Shown here: positions 8,124 through 16,977 of the stretch, one piece after another
Layout: each line of letters starts with the position of its first letter
Numbering within the stretch: the stretch's first letter is position 1
NCBI RefSeq assembly: GCF_042926695.1
Contig: NZ_CP170642.1
Coordinates: forward strand, 1,364,001-1,428,000
DNA: 64,000 bases
Direction of reading: 5' to 3'
Source of the DNA: Lonepinella koalarum
GTDB lineage: Bacteria > Pseudomonadota > Gammaproteobacteria > Enterobacterales > Pasteurellaceae
Translations under genes and position numbers: made by a program
Notes under the pieces: generated by a model
Seen by the model: only the letters and a program-made list of their open reading frames with translations
Told to the model about the DNA's origin: nothing
The model's database searches: none

Positions 8124-9443
8124 TTATTCTTCTCTTTCTACACCTAAGGCTTGTGAAAAACTCCGTAATCCTTTCGAATTACCGGTCTTCACCATGGTTG
8201 ACATCGCTTGGGTGGGAGGATGAATGAGTTTATTCATCAATTTATAACTCAACTCTTGTATTATTTGCTCAGCATTCTCGCCCTGTTGCAAAGCCGTTAA
8301 GGCTTTTTCTAATAAATCTTGTCGAGTTTGTTCCGCATTTTCACGATAATGACGAATTAAATTAGAAAACTGATGCACTTTCAGCCATTCAAAAAAGTAG
8401 CAACATTCTTGTTCAATAATCTGGTTTGCCTGATCGGCCGCTTTTTCACGTTGATCCATATTGTGCTGAATAATATTCTGCAAGTCGTCCACACTATAAT
8501 GATAAACGCTATCCATCTCTCCTACACTTTCTTCCACATCTCGCGGAACAGCAATATCTACTACTAACATCGGTGCATTGCGGCGTTGTTTTTGTGCAAT
8601 TTTAACCATTTGCTGAGTAATTAAAATCTGTTCTGCCGCCGTAGAAGAAATCACAATATCCGCTTGATTTAAGCCATCTTGTAATTGATCCAGCGGAATC
8701 ACTTGAATCTGATTCCCCTGATCCAAACGACTAAGCAAGGCTTCTGCACGAGATAAAGTGCGGTTAGAAATAATGATTTTTTTCACGCCGTGGCGTAGCA
8801 AATGACGACTAACCAATTCAATGGTTTCACCTGCACCGACTAACAACACGGTTAAAGATTTTAGATGTTCAAAAATCTGCCGAGCCAAACTACAAGCTGC
8901 ATAAGCCACCGATACTGCATGTTCACCAATATTCGTTTCACTTCTTACCCGTTTTGCCACGGAAAATGTTTTTTGGAACAAACGAGAAATTTCGCTGGTT
9001 AAAGCATAATCTGCTTGTGATTGATAATATTCTTCCGTTAATTGATAGGCTTGTTTCACTTGTCCTAAAATTTGCGGTTCACCTAAAATCAAGGAGTCCA
9101 ATCCACAAGCCACCGACATCAAATGTTTCACCGCATTTTTATCTTGATGCAGATACAAACAGGCTTTTAATTCGATTAAATCAATTTGGTGAATTTGAGC
9201 AAACCAAGCCACTATCTGATCAAGAAAATCTTGTGTTTCCTTGGTTTCAGTCGGCGAAAGATTTTTATTATGTAGATAAATTTCAGTTCGATTACAAGTA
9301 GATAAAATCACCGCACTTTGAGCCAATTCTAAGCACTGAATTTGTTGCAAAGCAAGCTGGCATTTCTCTGGCGAAAACGCTACTTTCTCACGCAATCCCA
9401 CCGTTGCGGTTTTATGATTAATGCCTAGAACCAAAATTGTCAT
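8124..9443 (-). CDS. hemA: glutamyl-tRNA reductase
   Basis: This enzyme reduces glutamyl-tRNA(Glu) to glutamate-1-semialdehyde with NADPH, the first committed step of C5 tetrapyrrole (haem, siroheme) synthesis. The 439-residue protein starts MTILVLGINHKTATVGLREKV. The catalytic cysteine is in STCNRTEIY near residue 50, GLDSLILGEPQILGQVK is near 115, and the NADPH fold is VLLVGAGETIE near 195. Length fits the family (about 420-440). It is monocistronic by spacing. A siroheme branch enzyme, cysG, occurs elsewhere in this window. Confidence 0.97.
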   Translation of the reverse strand: MTILVLGINHKTATVGLREKVAFSPEKCQLALQQIQCLELAQSAVILSTCNRTEIYLHNKNLSPTETKETQDFLDQIVAWFAQIHQIDLIELKACLYLHQDKNAVKHLMSVACGLDSLILGEPQILGQVKQAYQLTEEYYQSQADYALTSEISRLFQKTFSVAKRVRSETNIGEHAVSVAYAACSLARQIFEHLKSLTVLLVGAGETIELVSRHLLRHGVKKIIISNRTLSRAEALLSRLDQGNQIQVIPLDQLQDGLNQADIVISSTAAEQILITQQMVKIAQKQRRNAPMLVVDIAVPRDVEESVGEMDSVYHYSVDDLQNIIQHNMDQREKAADQANQIIEQECCYFFEWLKVHQFSNLIRHYRENAEQTRQDLLEKALTALQQGENAEQIIQELSYKLMNKLIHPPTQAMSTMVKTGNSKGLRSFSQALGVEREE

Positions 9444-9472
9444 ATAAAAATATTAATTAATACCTAAAAAGT

Positions 9473-9504
9473 GGTATAACCCTCTAAATTCAACCAGTTA
9501 TACC
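9473..9504 (-). terminator. weak inverted repeat in the hemA upstream region
   Basis: GGTATAAC and GTTATACC form a perfect 8-bp inverted repeat with a 16-nt spacer, about 30 bp upstream of the hemA start codon. On the minus strand it is followed by ACTTTTTAGG. It could end transcription of the upstream lipoprotein gene or act as an operator for hemA. Confidence 0.35.
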
Positions 9505-9600
9505 TTATAATAGAATGTATTTTAACGGAAAAAAACATAAAATATACAACAATTGTTTTTATTTCAAATAAAAATCTAATTAAATGCTCAACTTCTACGC

Positions 9601-10521
9601 TTACCATAAATAAGATGGATTAACAATATCCTCCAATTGCTGCCAATACACTTGCAAGGTAATTTCACCTTCGGCAAAAGAACCTATAGCATAAGGGGGA
9701 TAAACAAAGCTCACGCCCTCAGGGGTAAAATAGAATTCTGTTGAAACATAGAAATCCTGTTTATTCGTGTAAAATGAACTTTCATCCGAAGTTTGATTAT
9801 GCTCAATATAACTTTCCCATAGTAATTCTTGTAGTTTAGCTTGATGTTGTTTAGCCACTAAATCATCTAAACTAATCATTGATTTTTTGTTGCTATCAAT
9901 ATTAATATAATGCGTCCAGCCATTACCATGCGCACCACCGCTAAAAAAATAAGTGGTTTGATAAAATGTTAATATATTTTGTCGTTGTCCCACATAATTC
10001 ATACTAATTGACAATTCATTACCAATGCTTTCAAAAGATTGACTGGAAATTAATCCCTCTTGATAATAACTATCAAATAATTTCAATAAACGTTGTTTTG
10101 CTGATGAAATGGCATTAATTTCCTGTAATTTTTGTTGATCTTCTAATTCAGGTTGACCAATCATTTCATTGTAAAGCAAATCGTCTAACCAAACATAACC
10201 CGTTTCTACGGTACTTAGATGATAATCTATATAGCTATCCGTAATATCGTATTCTTCTTTGACGGTTTTAGGATCGCGTTTAAATTCTTGTTTTTTTTCA
10301 AACAGTGTGACTGGTTTAACATTTAATGTCGGAATTTCCGTTTGATATTTATTTGCCCCCTCTTGAATCGCCTTTAATTCCGACTGTGATTTCTCCAAAT
10401 CAGCATTAAGTTGACTAATCGTTTGTTCAGCAGCCTGCAATTTTGTTTGCATGTCTTTATCTTCACAGGCAGAAAGCATCAATGTTGATACAATAATTAA
10501 AGTAATTAATGATTTTTTCAT
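9601..10521 (-). CDS. lipoprotein with an RsiV/DUF3298-like C-terminal domain
   Basis: The 306-residue protein starts at MKKSLITLIIVSTLMLSAC, a clear lipoprotein signal with the acceptor cysteine at position 19. An upstream in-frame codon exists, but this ATG has the better ribosome-binding site (AAAGGAAAAATGGG). Residues 25-55 are heptad-like and rich in Q, E and K, suggesting a coiled coil. The C-terminal part has TTYFFSGGAHGNGWTHYINID and FYFTPEGVSFVYPPYAIGSFAEG, the conserved pattern of DUF3298/RsiV domains, which in known cases bind lysozyme or form anti-sigma sensors. No sigma factor gene is next to it, so it is more likely a free envelope lipoprotein. argS lies 50 bp upstream. Confidence 0.8.
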   Translation of the reverse strand: MKKSLITLIIVSTLMLSACEDKDMQTKLQAAEQTISQLNADLEKSQSELKAIQEGANKYQTEIPTLNVKPVTLFEKKQEFKRDPKTVKEEYDITDSYIDYHLSTVETGYVWLDDLLYNEMIGQPELEDQQKLQEINAISSAKQRLLKLFDSYYQEGLISSQSFESIGNELSISMNYVGQRQNILTFYQTTYFFSGGAHGNGWTHYINIDSNKKSMISLDDLVAKQHQAKLQELLWESYIEHNQTSDESSFYTNKQDFYVSTEFYFTPEGVSFVYPPYAIGSFAEGEITLQVYWQQLEDIVNPSYLW

Positions 10522-10571
10522 CCCATTTTTCCTTTTAAAAAAGCGAAACCAGAGATTTCGCCTTATATTCA

Positions 10572-12302
10572 TTACATTTTTTCCACCGTTTTTATGCCAA
10601 GCAAATCTAAACCTTGCTTTAAAATACGTTCAGTTAATTGAGCTAGTTTTAAACGGCTAAATTTAATCTCTTGTGGTGCATTTAAAATTGGGCAATGTTC
10701 GTAGAAACTAGAGAATATGCCGGCTAATTCGTATAAATAAGCACACAGAACATGTGGTGTGCCATCTTTAGTCACAATTTGTACGGCTTCTTCAAATTGT
10801 AATAATTTTATCGCCAACGCTCGTTCTTTATCTTCCGTTAAAACAATATGAACATTGGCAAGTGCGGTGGAATCTGTATCCGTTTTATTAAAAATAGAAC
10901 GAATACGCGTATAAGCATATTGCATATACGGTGCCGTATTTCCTTCAAAACTAAGCATATTATTCCAATCAAAGACATAGTCTGTAGTGCGGTTTTTCGA
11001 TAAATCAGCATATTTCACCGAACCAATCGCCACCGCTTCAATTACTGCGGCTTTTTCTTGCTCCGAAAGTGCGGTGGATTTTTCGTTAATTAATTTACTC
11101 GCACGTTCAACGGCTTCATCTAATAAATCGGCTAATTTTACTGTTCCGCCTGAACGTGTTTTAAATGGCTTGCCATCTTTGCCTAACATCATACCGAAAT
11201 TTTCATGTTCAAGACTAAAACTATCTGGTACGTAACCTGCTTTGCGAGTAATTAACCAAGCCTGTTGTAAATGTTGACTTTGGCGAGTATCAGTGAATAC
11301 TAAAGCACGATCTGCTTGCAAGGTTTCATAACGATATTTAGCCGCAGCGATGTCCGTCGTGGTATAAAGAAAACCGCCATCTTTTTTCTGCACGATAACG
11401 CCCATTGGTTCGCCATCTTTGTTTTTAAATTCGTCCAAGTAAACGACCAAAGCACCATCATCTTCTACGGCAAGTCCCTTAGCTTTTAAATCCGCCACAA
11501 TTTCTGGCAACATGGGATTATATAAGCTCTCCCCCATGACATCTTGTTCGCTCAAGGTAACATTTAAGCGATTATAATTTAATTGGTTTTGCGACATCGT
11601 CATATCCACCAATTTTTTCCACATGGTTAAGCAATAGTGATCGCCACTTTGCAATTTCACCACATATTGACGTGCTTTTTCTGCAAACACTTCATCACTA
11701 TCATAATTCTCTTTGGCGGCACGATAAAAAGCCTCTAAATCGCTTAATTCCATTTCACTCGCCTGTTCATTTTCCATTTTTTCTAGGTAAGCAATCAACA
11801 TACCAAATTGGGTACCCCAATCGCCAACGTGATTAGCCCGAATCACTTTATTACCCATAAATTCTAAGGCGCGAGCCACTGCATCGCCAATAATAGTTGA
11901 ACGTAAATGTCCAACGTGCATTTCTTTGGCTACATTTGGCGAAGAATAATCCAGCACAACAGTTTGTGGATTGTTTGTTTTTATCCCAAAATTCACCGCA
12001 CTTAATGCTTTTTCTACGTTGTCGGCTAACCATTCTTTGGCTAAGAAAATATTAATAAATCCCGGACCTGCAATTTCTAATTTTTCTGCAATACCATTTA
12101 ATTCCACCCGTTCTAATACTTTTTGTGCAAATTCACGGGGATTTAACCCTAATTTTTTTGCCACTCCCATAATACCATTCGCTTGATAATCACCGAACTG
12201 TGGTTTACCCGATTGGCGTACGGCTGGCTCTGGATTATTTTCAGCCCCAGCCAGAATCATTGCGTGTTGAATTTTGTCGGATAAAAGAGTTTGAATATTC
12301 AC
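10572..12302 (-). CDS. argS: arginyl-tRNA synthetase
   Basis: This class I aminoacyl-tRNA synthetase charges tRNA(Arg). The 576-residue protein has the N-terminal Add1-type domain, then YSSPNVAKEMHVGHLRSTIIGD near residues 118-139 with the HIGH-type motif HVGH, and LGKDGKPFKTRSGGTVKL in place of a canonical KMSKS loop, as usual for this family. The C-terminal helical anticodon domain ends near KTVEKM. Length is normal. The RsiV-like lipoprotein gene follows 50 bp downstream on the same strand. Confidence 0.97.
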   Translation of the reverse strand: MNIQTLLSDKIQHAMILAGAENNPEPAVRQSGKPQFGDYQANGIMGVAKKLGLNPREFAQKVLERVELNGIAEKLEIAGPGFINIFLAKEWLADNVEKALSAVNFGIKTNNPQTVVLDYSSPNVAKEMHVGHLRSTIIGDAVARALEFMGNKVIRANHVGDWGTQFGMLIAYLEKMENEQASEMELSDLEAFYRAAKENYDSDEVFAEKARQYVVKLQSGDHYCLTMWKKLVDMTMSQNQLNYNRLNVTLSEQDVMGESLYNPMLPEIVADLKAKGLAVEDDGALVVYLDEFKNKDGEPMGVIVQKKDGGFLYTTTDIAAAKYRYETLQADRALVFTDTRQSQHLQQAWLITRKAGYVPDSFSLEHENFGMMLGKDGKPFKTRSGGTVKLADLLDEAVERASKLINEKSTALSEQEKAAVIEAVAIGSVKYADLSKNRTTDYVFDWNNMLSFEGNTAPYMQYAYTRIRSIFNKTDTDSTALANVHIVLTEDKERALAIKLLQFEEAVQIVTKDGTPHVLCAYLYELAGIFSSFYEHCPILNAPQEIKFSRLKLAQLTERILKQGLDLLGIKTVEKM

Positions 12303-12422
12303 GTTTTTATACCTATAAAATAAATTAATATAATTAATCGGTTATGATACCGTTGTTTACAGTTTTAGAAAAGAAGCATTATAAATTAAAAGTCAATTGG
12401 TTGTATATTGATCACTAAAAAA

Positions 12423-12457
12423 TGGTTTAAAGCCCTATATTAATTGACTTTAAACCA
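12423..12457 (-). terminator. terminator of the pepB-ndk operon
   Basis: TGGTTTAAAG and CTTTAAACCA form a perfect 10-bp stem with a 15-nt loop. It is followed on the minus strand by T6, about 45 nt after the ndk stop codon. Confidence 0.8.
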
Positions 12458-12503
12458 CTCCTGGTATGTCACTTTTATCTACTACGCCCAGCAAATTTAG
12501 CTG

Positions 12504-12929
12504 CTAACGTTCACAAATCTCACTCTCCACAAAGAAATAGGCAATTTCTCTGGCGGCACTTTCTAGACTATCCGAACCATGTACTGAATTGCGCGTTTTA
12601 CTCTCGGCAAAATCACGACGAATTGTTCCCTCTTCCTGCATCTCGGGATTGGTCGCCCCAATTAAAGTGCGGTAATCTTGAATGGCATTTTGCTTTTCTA
12701 AAACAGAAACCACCACTGGCGCTGAAATCATATATTCCACTAATTCCGCAAAAAAAGCTTTGCCTTGATGTTCAGCATAAAACCCCTCCGCCTGTGGCTG
12801 AGTTAAGTGTAACATTTTAGTTGCTACTACTTGAAAACCAGCCTCTTCAAAGCGGCTTAAAATCTTACCGATTAAATTACGCTCTACTGCATCTGGTTTA
12901 ATAATGGATAAAGTACGTTCCAATGCCAT
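12504..12929 (-). CDS. ndk: nucleoside diphosphate kinase
   Basis: This enzyme moves the gamma phosphate between nucleoside tri- and diphosphates through a phosphohistidine. The 141-residue protein begins ALERTLSIIKPDAVERNLIG, and the catalytic histidine is in RNSVHGSDS near residue 117. Length matches bacterial Ndk (141-143). It starts 1 nt after the pepB stop codon, so translation is coupled. A strong terminator follows. Confidence 0.97.
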   Translation of the reverse strand: MALERTLSIIKPDAVERNLIGKILSRFEEAGFQVVATKMLHLTQPQAEGFYAEHQGKAFFAELVEYMISAPVVVSVLEKQNAIQDYRTLIGATNPEMQEEGTIRRDFAESKTRNSVHGSDSLESAAREIAYFFVESEICER

Positions 12930-12930
12930 T

Positions 12931-14232
12931 TTATACTCCCTGTTTTGCTCTGGTTAACAATAAATTTGCTAAGGTTTGCACACCGATACCTGTTGCACCT
13001 GTTGCCCAAAGTTCATTTGATGATTTACGATAAGTGGCTGAACAATCAAGATGTAACCAATGTTGCTGATAATTTTTAACAAAATAAGATAAAAATGCTG
13101 TCGCCGTGCTTGCCCCCGGAGATGTGTCAGGATAACCACTGTTACCAATATCTGCAAAAGCGGATGTCACTAAAGGGCGGTGAAATGATGCAAAAGGTAA
13201 ACGCCAAAACAATTCCTGCGTTTGTTCCGCTTGCTGTAATAAATCTGCCACTAACTGCTCATCCATAGATAGAACAGAATGATAGTCATTCCCCACAGCT
13301 CTTTTCGCTGCACCAGTCAGCGTTGCGGCATCAATAATAAATTGTGGATTTTGTGCATCTGCTTCAATTAAGCCATCAGCTAACACTAAACGCCCTTCCG
13401 CATCGGTATTTAGCACTTCCACCGTTACACCATTTTTATAGGTAATAATATCATTGAGTTTAAACGCATGACTGCTAATCATGTTTTCAGCACAGCATAA
13501 ATATAATTTAACCCGAGCATTTAAGCCTTGAGCAATCGCCAACCCCAATGCCCCCGTTAATAAAGCCGCACCGCCCATATCGGCTTTCATGCTATCCATA
13601 CTGTTGCTTGGTTTTAAGCTATATCCCCCCGTATCAAAGGTAATGCCTTTGCCTACTAAACAAGCTAAAACTGGTGCATTCTTATCTCCAGTTGGATTAA
13701 AGTCTAATTGCAGCATAACAGGTGCGTTGGCAGAGCCTTTTCCTACTGTCCAAATGCCATGATAGCCTTTCGCTTGTAAATCTTGCCCTTTGATAATTTG
13801 ATAATTTAATTCACCCTCTTGCCAATCTTCAGCTTGTTGTTGAATAAATTGTACCGCACGATTTACCAACACTTCTGGAGTTAATACATCTGATGGTAAA
13901 TTAATGATTTCACGAACAAAATCACCACTTTCGATCAGTTCAAGCAGTTTCTCATTTTCCGTTTCATCTAACTCAGGAAAATCTACCTCAAAATCTTGTT
14001 TAGCGGTATAAAACCCTTGATAAAACGCCCAACAACTGTCTGCATTCCAATGTTCACCGACTAATTCCGCTTGCTTAATACCTTGACCACGTAATTTACG
14101 TGCGGCTTTTTGGATTAAAGTGCGGTCAAAATTTTCAGAGAAATGAATAATGGCTTGATTTTGTTGAAAGGTTAAAAAGGTATTTTTGCCCCATACATTA
14201 TCGGGGGCTTGAGAAGAAAGTAAAATTTGCAT
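12931..14232 (-). CDS. pepB: aminopeptidase B (peptidase family M17)
   Basis: This two-metal leucyl-aminopeptidase-type enzyme removes N-terminal residues from small peptides in the cytosol. The 433-residue protein carries GKGITFDTGGYSLKPS near residues 193-208, MKADMGGAALLTGAL near 213-227 and the hallmark NTDAEGRLVLADGL near 276-289, which together hold the metal ligands. Length equals E. coli PepB. It is first in a two-gene unit with ndk. Confidence 0.95.
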   Translation of the reverse strand: MQILLSSQAPDNVWGKNTFLTFQQNQAIIHFSENFDRTLIQKAARKLRGQGIKQAELVGEHWNADSCWAFYQGFYTAKQDFEVDFPELDETENEKLLELIESGDFVREIINLPSDVLTPEVLVNRAVQFIQQQAEDWQEGELNYQIIKGQDLQAKGYHGIWTVGKGSANAPVMLQLDFNPTGDKNAPVLACLVGKGITFDTGGYSLKPSNSMDSMKADMGGAALLTGALGLAIAQGLNARVKLYLCCAENMISSHAFKLNDIITYKNGVTVEVLNTDAEGRLVLADGLIEADAQNPQFIIDAATLTGAAKRAVGNDYHSVLSMDEQLVADLLQQAEQTQELFWRLPFASFHRPLVTSAFADIGNSGYPDTSPGASTATAFLSYFVKNYQQHWLHLDCSATYRKSSNELWATGATGIGVQTLANLLLTRAKQGV

Positions 14233-14258
14233 CGCTTATTATCCTTGTTATATAAAAT

Positions 14259-14291
14259 AAAAAACTGATATAAACAATATACCAGTTTTTT
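14259..14291 (-). terminator. terminator of the MetE-like/RelA-like operon
   Basis: AAAACTG and CAGTTTT, extended by TATAT/ATAT, form a stem 16-48 nt past the stop of the RelA/SpoT-like gene. On the minus strand TTTTTTATTTT follows. Confidence 0.7.
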
Positions 14292-14307
14292 TGGAAAATG
14301 TGATAAA

Positions 14308-14877
14308 TTAGTGAAACAAATTTACAAAATTTCGTTTATATTTACGATGGCTTTGAATATTACGTTCCGCATCTTTACGATCCCAAATCTGCAGTTCCCA
14401 TGGATAATAAAAATTACTCGAATTTTTGAAATAAATATGAATCCCCACATACTCATCTTTATCTCGTAAATACCAGTTTTTTAATCCATATTTTTCTTTC
14501 CATTCATCTAATTTATTCATGACTTGGGTAATATCTTCCGTACTGACAATCATTCTTGCCCCAAAAATATCATTCATAATACTATTGACTGGAAAGCCTT
14601 CACTACGTTGTTGAAACCGTTCAATTTTATGTAAAATAGATTCCGATGTTTTGACACGATAAAAATAGGAAATATCCGTTAAATCTGCACGATACAAATA
14701 ATCATTAATGGCTTCGTGCAAATTTAAACGATAGGCTAATATATGCTCTACAGGCACTTTCTCTAGTGTATGTTTTAAATTCACCTTTTGAATTTTCCCT
14801 GTTTCAAAATAGTCTTGTGAAAAAGCTAAATGCACCTTATTAATTTCATCAATTAAACGTTCTATTTTTTCGAGCAT
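14308..14877 (-). CDS. small RelA/SpoT-domain protein (putative small alarmone synthetase)
   Basis: This 189-residue protein is built around a RelA/SpoT nucleotidyltransferase domain. RVKTSESI (74-81) aligns with the RVKP..SI substrate loop of small alarmone synthetases such as RelQ. NDIFGAR (102-108) matches the DIAGxR strand, EYVGIHI (142-148) sits where GYRSxH normally is, and WELQIWD (160-166) keeps the catalytic glutamate of the E(V/I)QIR motif; His177 matches the later EH position. There is no HD hydrolase and no TGS or ACT domain. The G-loop tyrosine region has diverged, so activity as a (p)ppGpp or other pyrophosphate-transferring enzyme is uncertain. It starts 17 bp after the MetE-like gene and is likely co-transcribed. 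The ribosome-binding site AGGGAAA is good. Confidence 0.75.
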   Translation of the reverse strand: MLEKIERLIDEINKVHLAFSQDYFETGKIQKVNLKHTLEKVPVEHILAYRLNLHEAINDYLYRADLTDISYFYRVKTSESILHKIERFQQRSEGFPVNSIMNDIFGARMIVSTEDITQVMNKLDEWKEKYGLKNWYLRDKDEYVGIHIYFKNSSNFYYPWELQIWDRKDAERNIQSHRKYKRNFVNLFH

Positions 14878-14894
14878 ATATTTTCCCTACCTAA

Positions 14895-16043
14895 CTACTC
14901 GCCCCAAACTTCTTGCACAATATCACGAATAAATGCTAACTTCGCCCATTGTTGCTGTTCAGTCAGAATATTGCCTTCTTCCGTTGATGCAAAACCACAT
15001 TGCGGACTTAAACATAGTTGATTGATGTCCACATATTGCGTGGCTTCTTTGATGCGAGCAATAATATCATCACGATTTTCAAGTGTACCGTCTTTAGACG
15101 TAATTAACCCTAACACCACTTGTTGATCTTTGATAAAACGTAACGGACGGAAATCTCCCGCACGATCGCTATCATACTCAAGGAAGAAACCATCTACACG
15201 GCAAGTACCAAACAAGGTTTCTGCGACAGGTTCATAACCACCAGCCGAGAACCAAGTGGAACGGAAATTGCCACGACAAATGTGCATGGTAATTGCAATA
15301 TCATCAGCAGGTTTCGCATCTACAATTTTATTTAACATATAAACATAATCTTTGGCAATTTGGTCTAAATCAAAACCACGCTGTTTATAGGCGGCTCGTT
15401 TATCTTCCGCACAAAATTCGCCCCAGCTAGTGTCATCTAATTGTAAATTGCGGCAACCTAATTGGTAGAAAATCTGCATAGCTTTAATATAAGCGTTAGC
15501 AATATCGTCTAGTAAAAGTGGGTTGTTGTTTTCATAACGTGGAATTGCCACATAATCGGTCGCACGTACATTGGTGATTAAATGCAGCATTGACGGTGAT
15601 GGAATGGTAAATTTCACTTCTTGACCGTTAGCAATTTGATTAACAGAACGGAAATGTTCGACAAAAGGGTGGCTTTCAGAAAAATCGACTTTATCCACAA
15701 TTTTTAAGGTTTTCGGGCGAACATTATCATGTTTAAATTGTACCGAAAATTTTTCAGCATCAACTTCTTCCACACCGTCTAAACCTGCTAAAAAATCTAA
15801 ATGCCAGAAAGTACGGCGAAATTCACCGTCTGTTACTGCATGTAATCCCACGCTTTTTTGATGTTCCACTAATTTAGCAATTTCTTTATCTTCAACCTTA
15901 GTTAACTCCGCACAAGAAATATCACCACAACTACATTGTTGGCGAGCTTGCTTAATTTCATCAGAACGCAAAAAACTGCCGACAATATCAAAACGATAAG
16001 GGGCTTTGCTACGTAAGGTGGCTGTTGGGAATAATTTACTCAT
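14895..16043 (-). CDS. MetE C-terminal-like cobalamin-independent methionine synthase family protein
   Basis: This is a 382-residue single-domain protein of the MetE catalytic (C-terminal) family, comparable to YxjG/YxjH of Bacillus. The zinc-site pattern is present: ITMHICRGNFRS near 229-240 and LCLSPQCGFASTEEG near 339-353. The N-terminal motif FDIVGSFLRSDEIKQAR is typical of these short homologues. An unusual CSCGDISC cluster lies near residues 37-44. It probably methylates homocysteine or a related thiol, but the methyl donor cannot be read from sequence. I chose the ATG preceded by AAAGGAAA rather than the longer frame 16 codons upstream. Confidence 0.85.
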   Translation of the reverse strand: MSKLFPTATLRSKAPYRFDIVGSFLRSDEIKQARQQCSCGDISCAELTKVEDKEIAKLVEHQKSVGLHAVTDGEFRRTFWHLDFLAGLDGVEEVDAEKFSVQFKHDNVRPKTLKIVDKVDFSESHPFVEHFRSVNQIANGQEVKFTIPSPSMLHLITNVRATDYVAIPRYENNNPLLLDDIANAYIKAMQIFYQLGCRNLQLDDTSWGEFCAEDKRAAYKQRGFDLDQIAKDYVYMLNKIVDAKPADDIAITMHICRGNFRSTWFSAGGYEPVAETLFGTCRVDGFFLEYDSDRAGDFRPLRFIKDQQVVLGLITSKDGTLENRDDIIARIKEATQYVDINQLCLSPQCGFASTEEGNILTEQQQWAKLAFIRDIVQEVWGE

Positions 16044-16106
16044 CTGTTTTCCTTTCTTTTTATGATTATTTAAATTTAACAAAAAATACACCGCACTTTT
16101 GCTGGC

Positions 16107-16646
16107 TTATTCTTCTAATATCACTTTACCGATAAAACTTAAATTACGATAACGTTGAGCATAGTCAATACCATAACCGATAACAAACTCATTAGGAATG
16201 GCAAATCCCACCCATTCTACTGGCACTTCTACTTCACGACGTGATGGTTTATCTAATAAAGTACAAATGGCAAGACTGGCTGGGTCGCGGAGTGCTAGGA
16301 TTTTACGGACTTTTTCGAGCGTGTAACCTGAATCAATAATATCTTCCACAATTAACACGTGTTCGCCCTTAATATCACCATTTAAATCTTGGGTAATCTT
16401 TACATCATGATTGGTACTCATGCCGATACCATAACTTGATGTGGTCATAAATTCGACTTCAAGCGGTAAGTCAATTTTACGTACTAAATCTGCCATAAAC
16501 ATAAATGAGCCACGTAATAAACCGACTACAATCAATTTATCCACTTTCTTTTGTTGATAAAAAGCGGTGATTTCCGCACCGAGCTGATCAATTTTAGCAA
16601 GCACATCTTGCTCTGAAATCAGGACTTCAACATGATGTTTTTTCAT
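16107..16646 (-). CDS. hpt: hypoxanthine phosphoribosyltransferase
   Basis: This purine salvage enzyme makes IMP from hypoxanthine and PRPP. The 179-residue protein starts MKKHHVEVLISEQDVLAKI. It has VVGLLRGSFMFMADLVR near 41-57, the flexible-loop MTTSSYGIGM near 68-77 and the PRPP-binding motif VLIVEDIIDSGYTL near 100-113. The longer frame adds 29 residues with no family similarity, so the internal ATG is used. The upstream gap contains copy B of the hairpin-rich repeat. Confidence 0.95.
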   Translation of the reverse strand: MKKHHVEVLISEQDVLAKIDQLGAEITAFYQQKKVDKLIVVGLLRGSFMFMADLVRKIDLPLEVEFMTTSSYGIGMSTNHDVKITQDLNGDIKGEHVLIVEDIIDSGYTLEKVRKILALRDPASLAICTLLDKPSRREVEVPVEWVGFAIPNEFVIGYGIDYAQRYRNLSFIGKVILEE

Positions 16647-16724
16647 AAGGGTCTCTCTATATAAAAATCTGGAAATGACTATATCATAATCGGGGAAAAT
16701 ACAAAATAAAAAAGACGGAAAAGA

Positions 16725-16827
16725 GCCTAGCACTTGCGTACTAGGCTACGCATAGTCACGCCACTCCGTGGCTTTTTTCAGATGCGGAGCATCGTTACCA
16801 TACTTAACCCTGTACGCCAGTGCAGGG
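16725..16827. repeat. hairpin-rich dispersed repeat, copy B (about 103 bp)
   Basis: This is the inverted-orientation partner of the repeat at 1496-1605. The hairpins are GCCTAGCACTTGCGTACTAG with a closing GC, GCCACTCCGTGGC, GATGCGGAGCATC and CCCTGTACGCCAGTGCAGGG. The linkers (GTTACCATACTTAA and similar) are conserved between copies, which argues for one element rather than unrelated hairpins. It lies between the hpt start and the pmbA terminator and touches no gene. Confidence 0.75.
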
Positions 16828-16834
16828 ATAAAAA

Positions 16835-16862
16835 AAGACCGAAGTGACAACACTTCGGTCTT
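16835..16862 (-). terminator. pmbA terminator
   Basis: AAGACCGAAGTG and CACTTCGGTCTT form a perfect 12-bp stem with a 4-nt loop, followed on the minus strand by T7. It lies about 116 nt past the pmbA stop. Confidence 0.85.
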
Positions 16863-16977
16863 AAACCCTAACGAATTTACTTTCTACTCTACCTGTTTAG
16901 CTACCTATGTCTTAACAGATGTGTGTATATTAATAGATAAAATAATCTCTGTCAATAAGAATTATTATCATTTTTAA

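Noticed and set aside
16955..16977. Fur-box-like AT-rich sequence (AAGAATTATTATCATTTTTA)
   Set aside because: It lies after the pmbA stop and not before any gene, and the match to the Fur consensus is poor.
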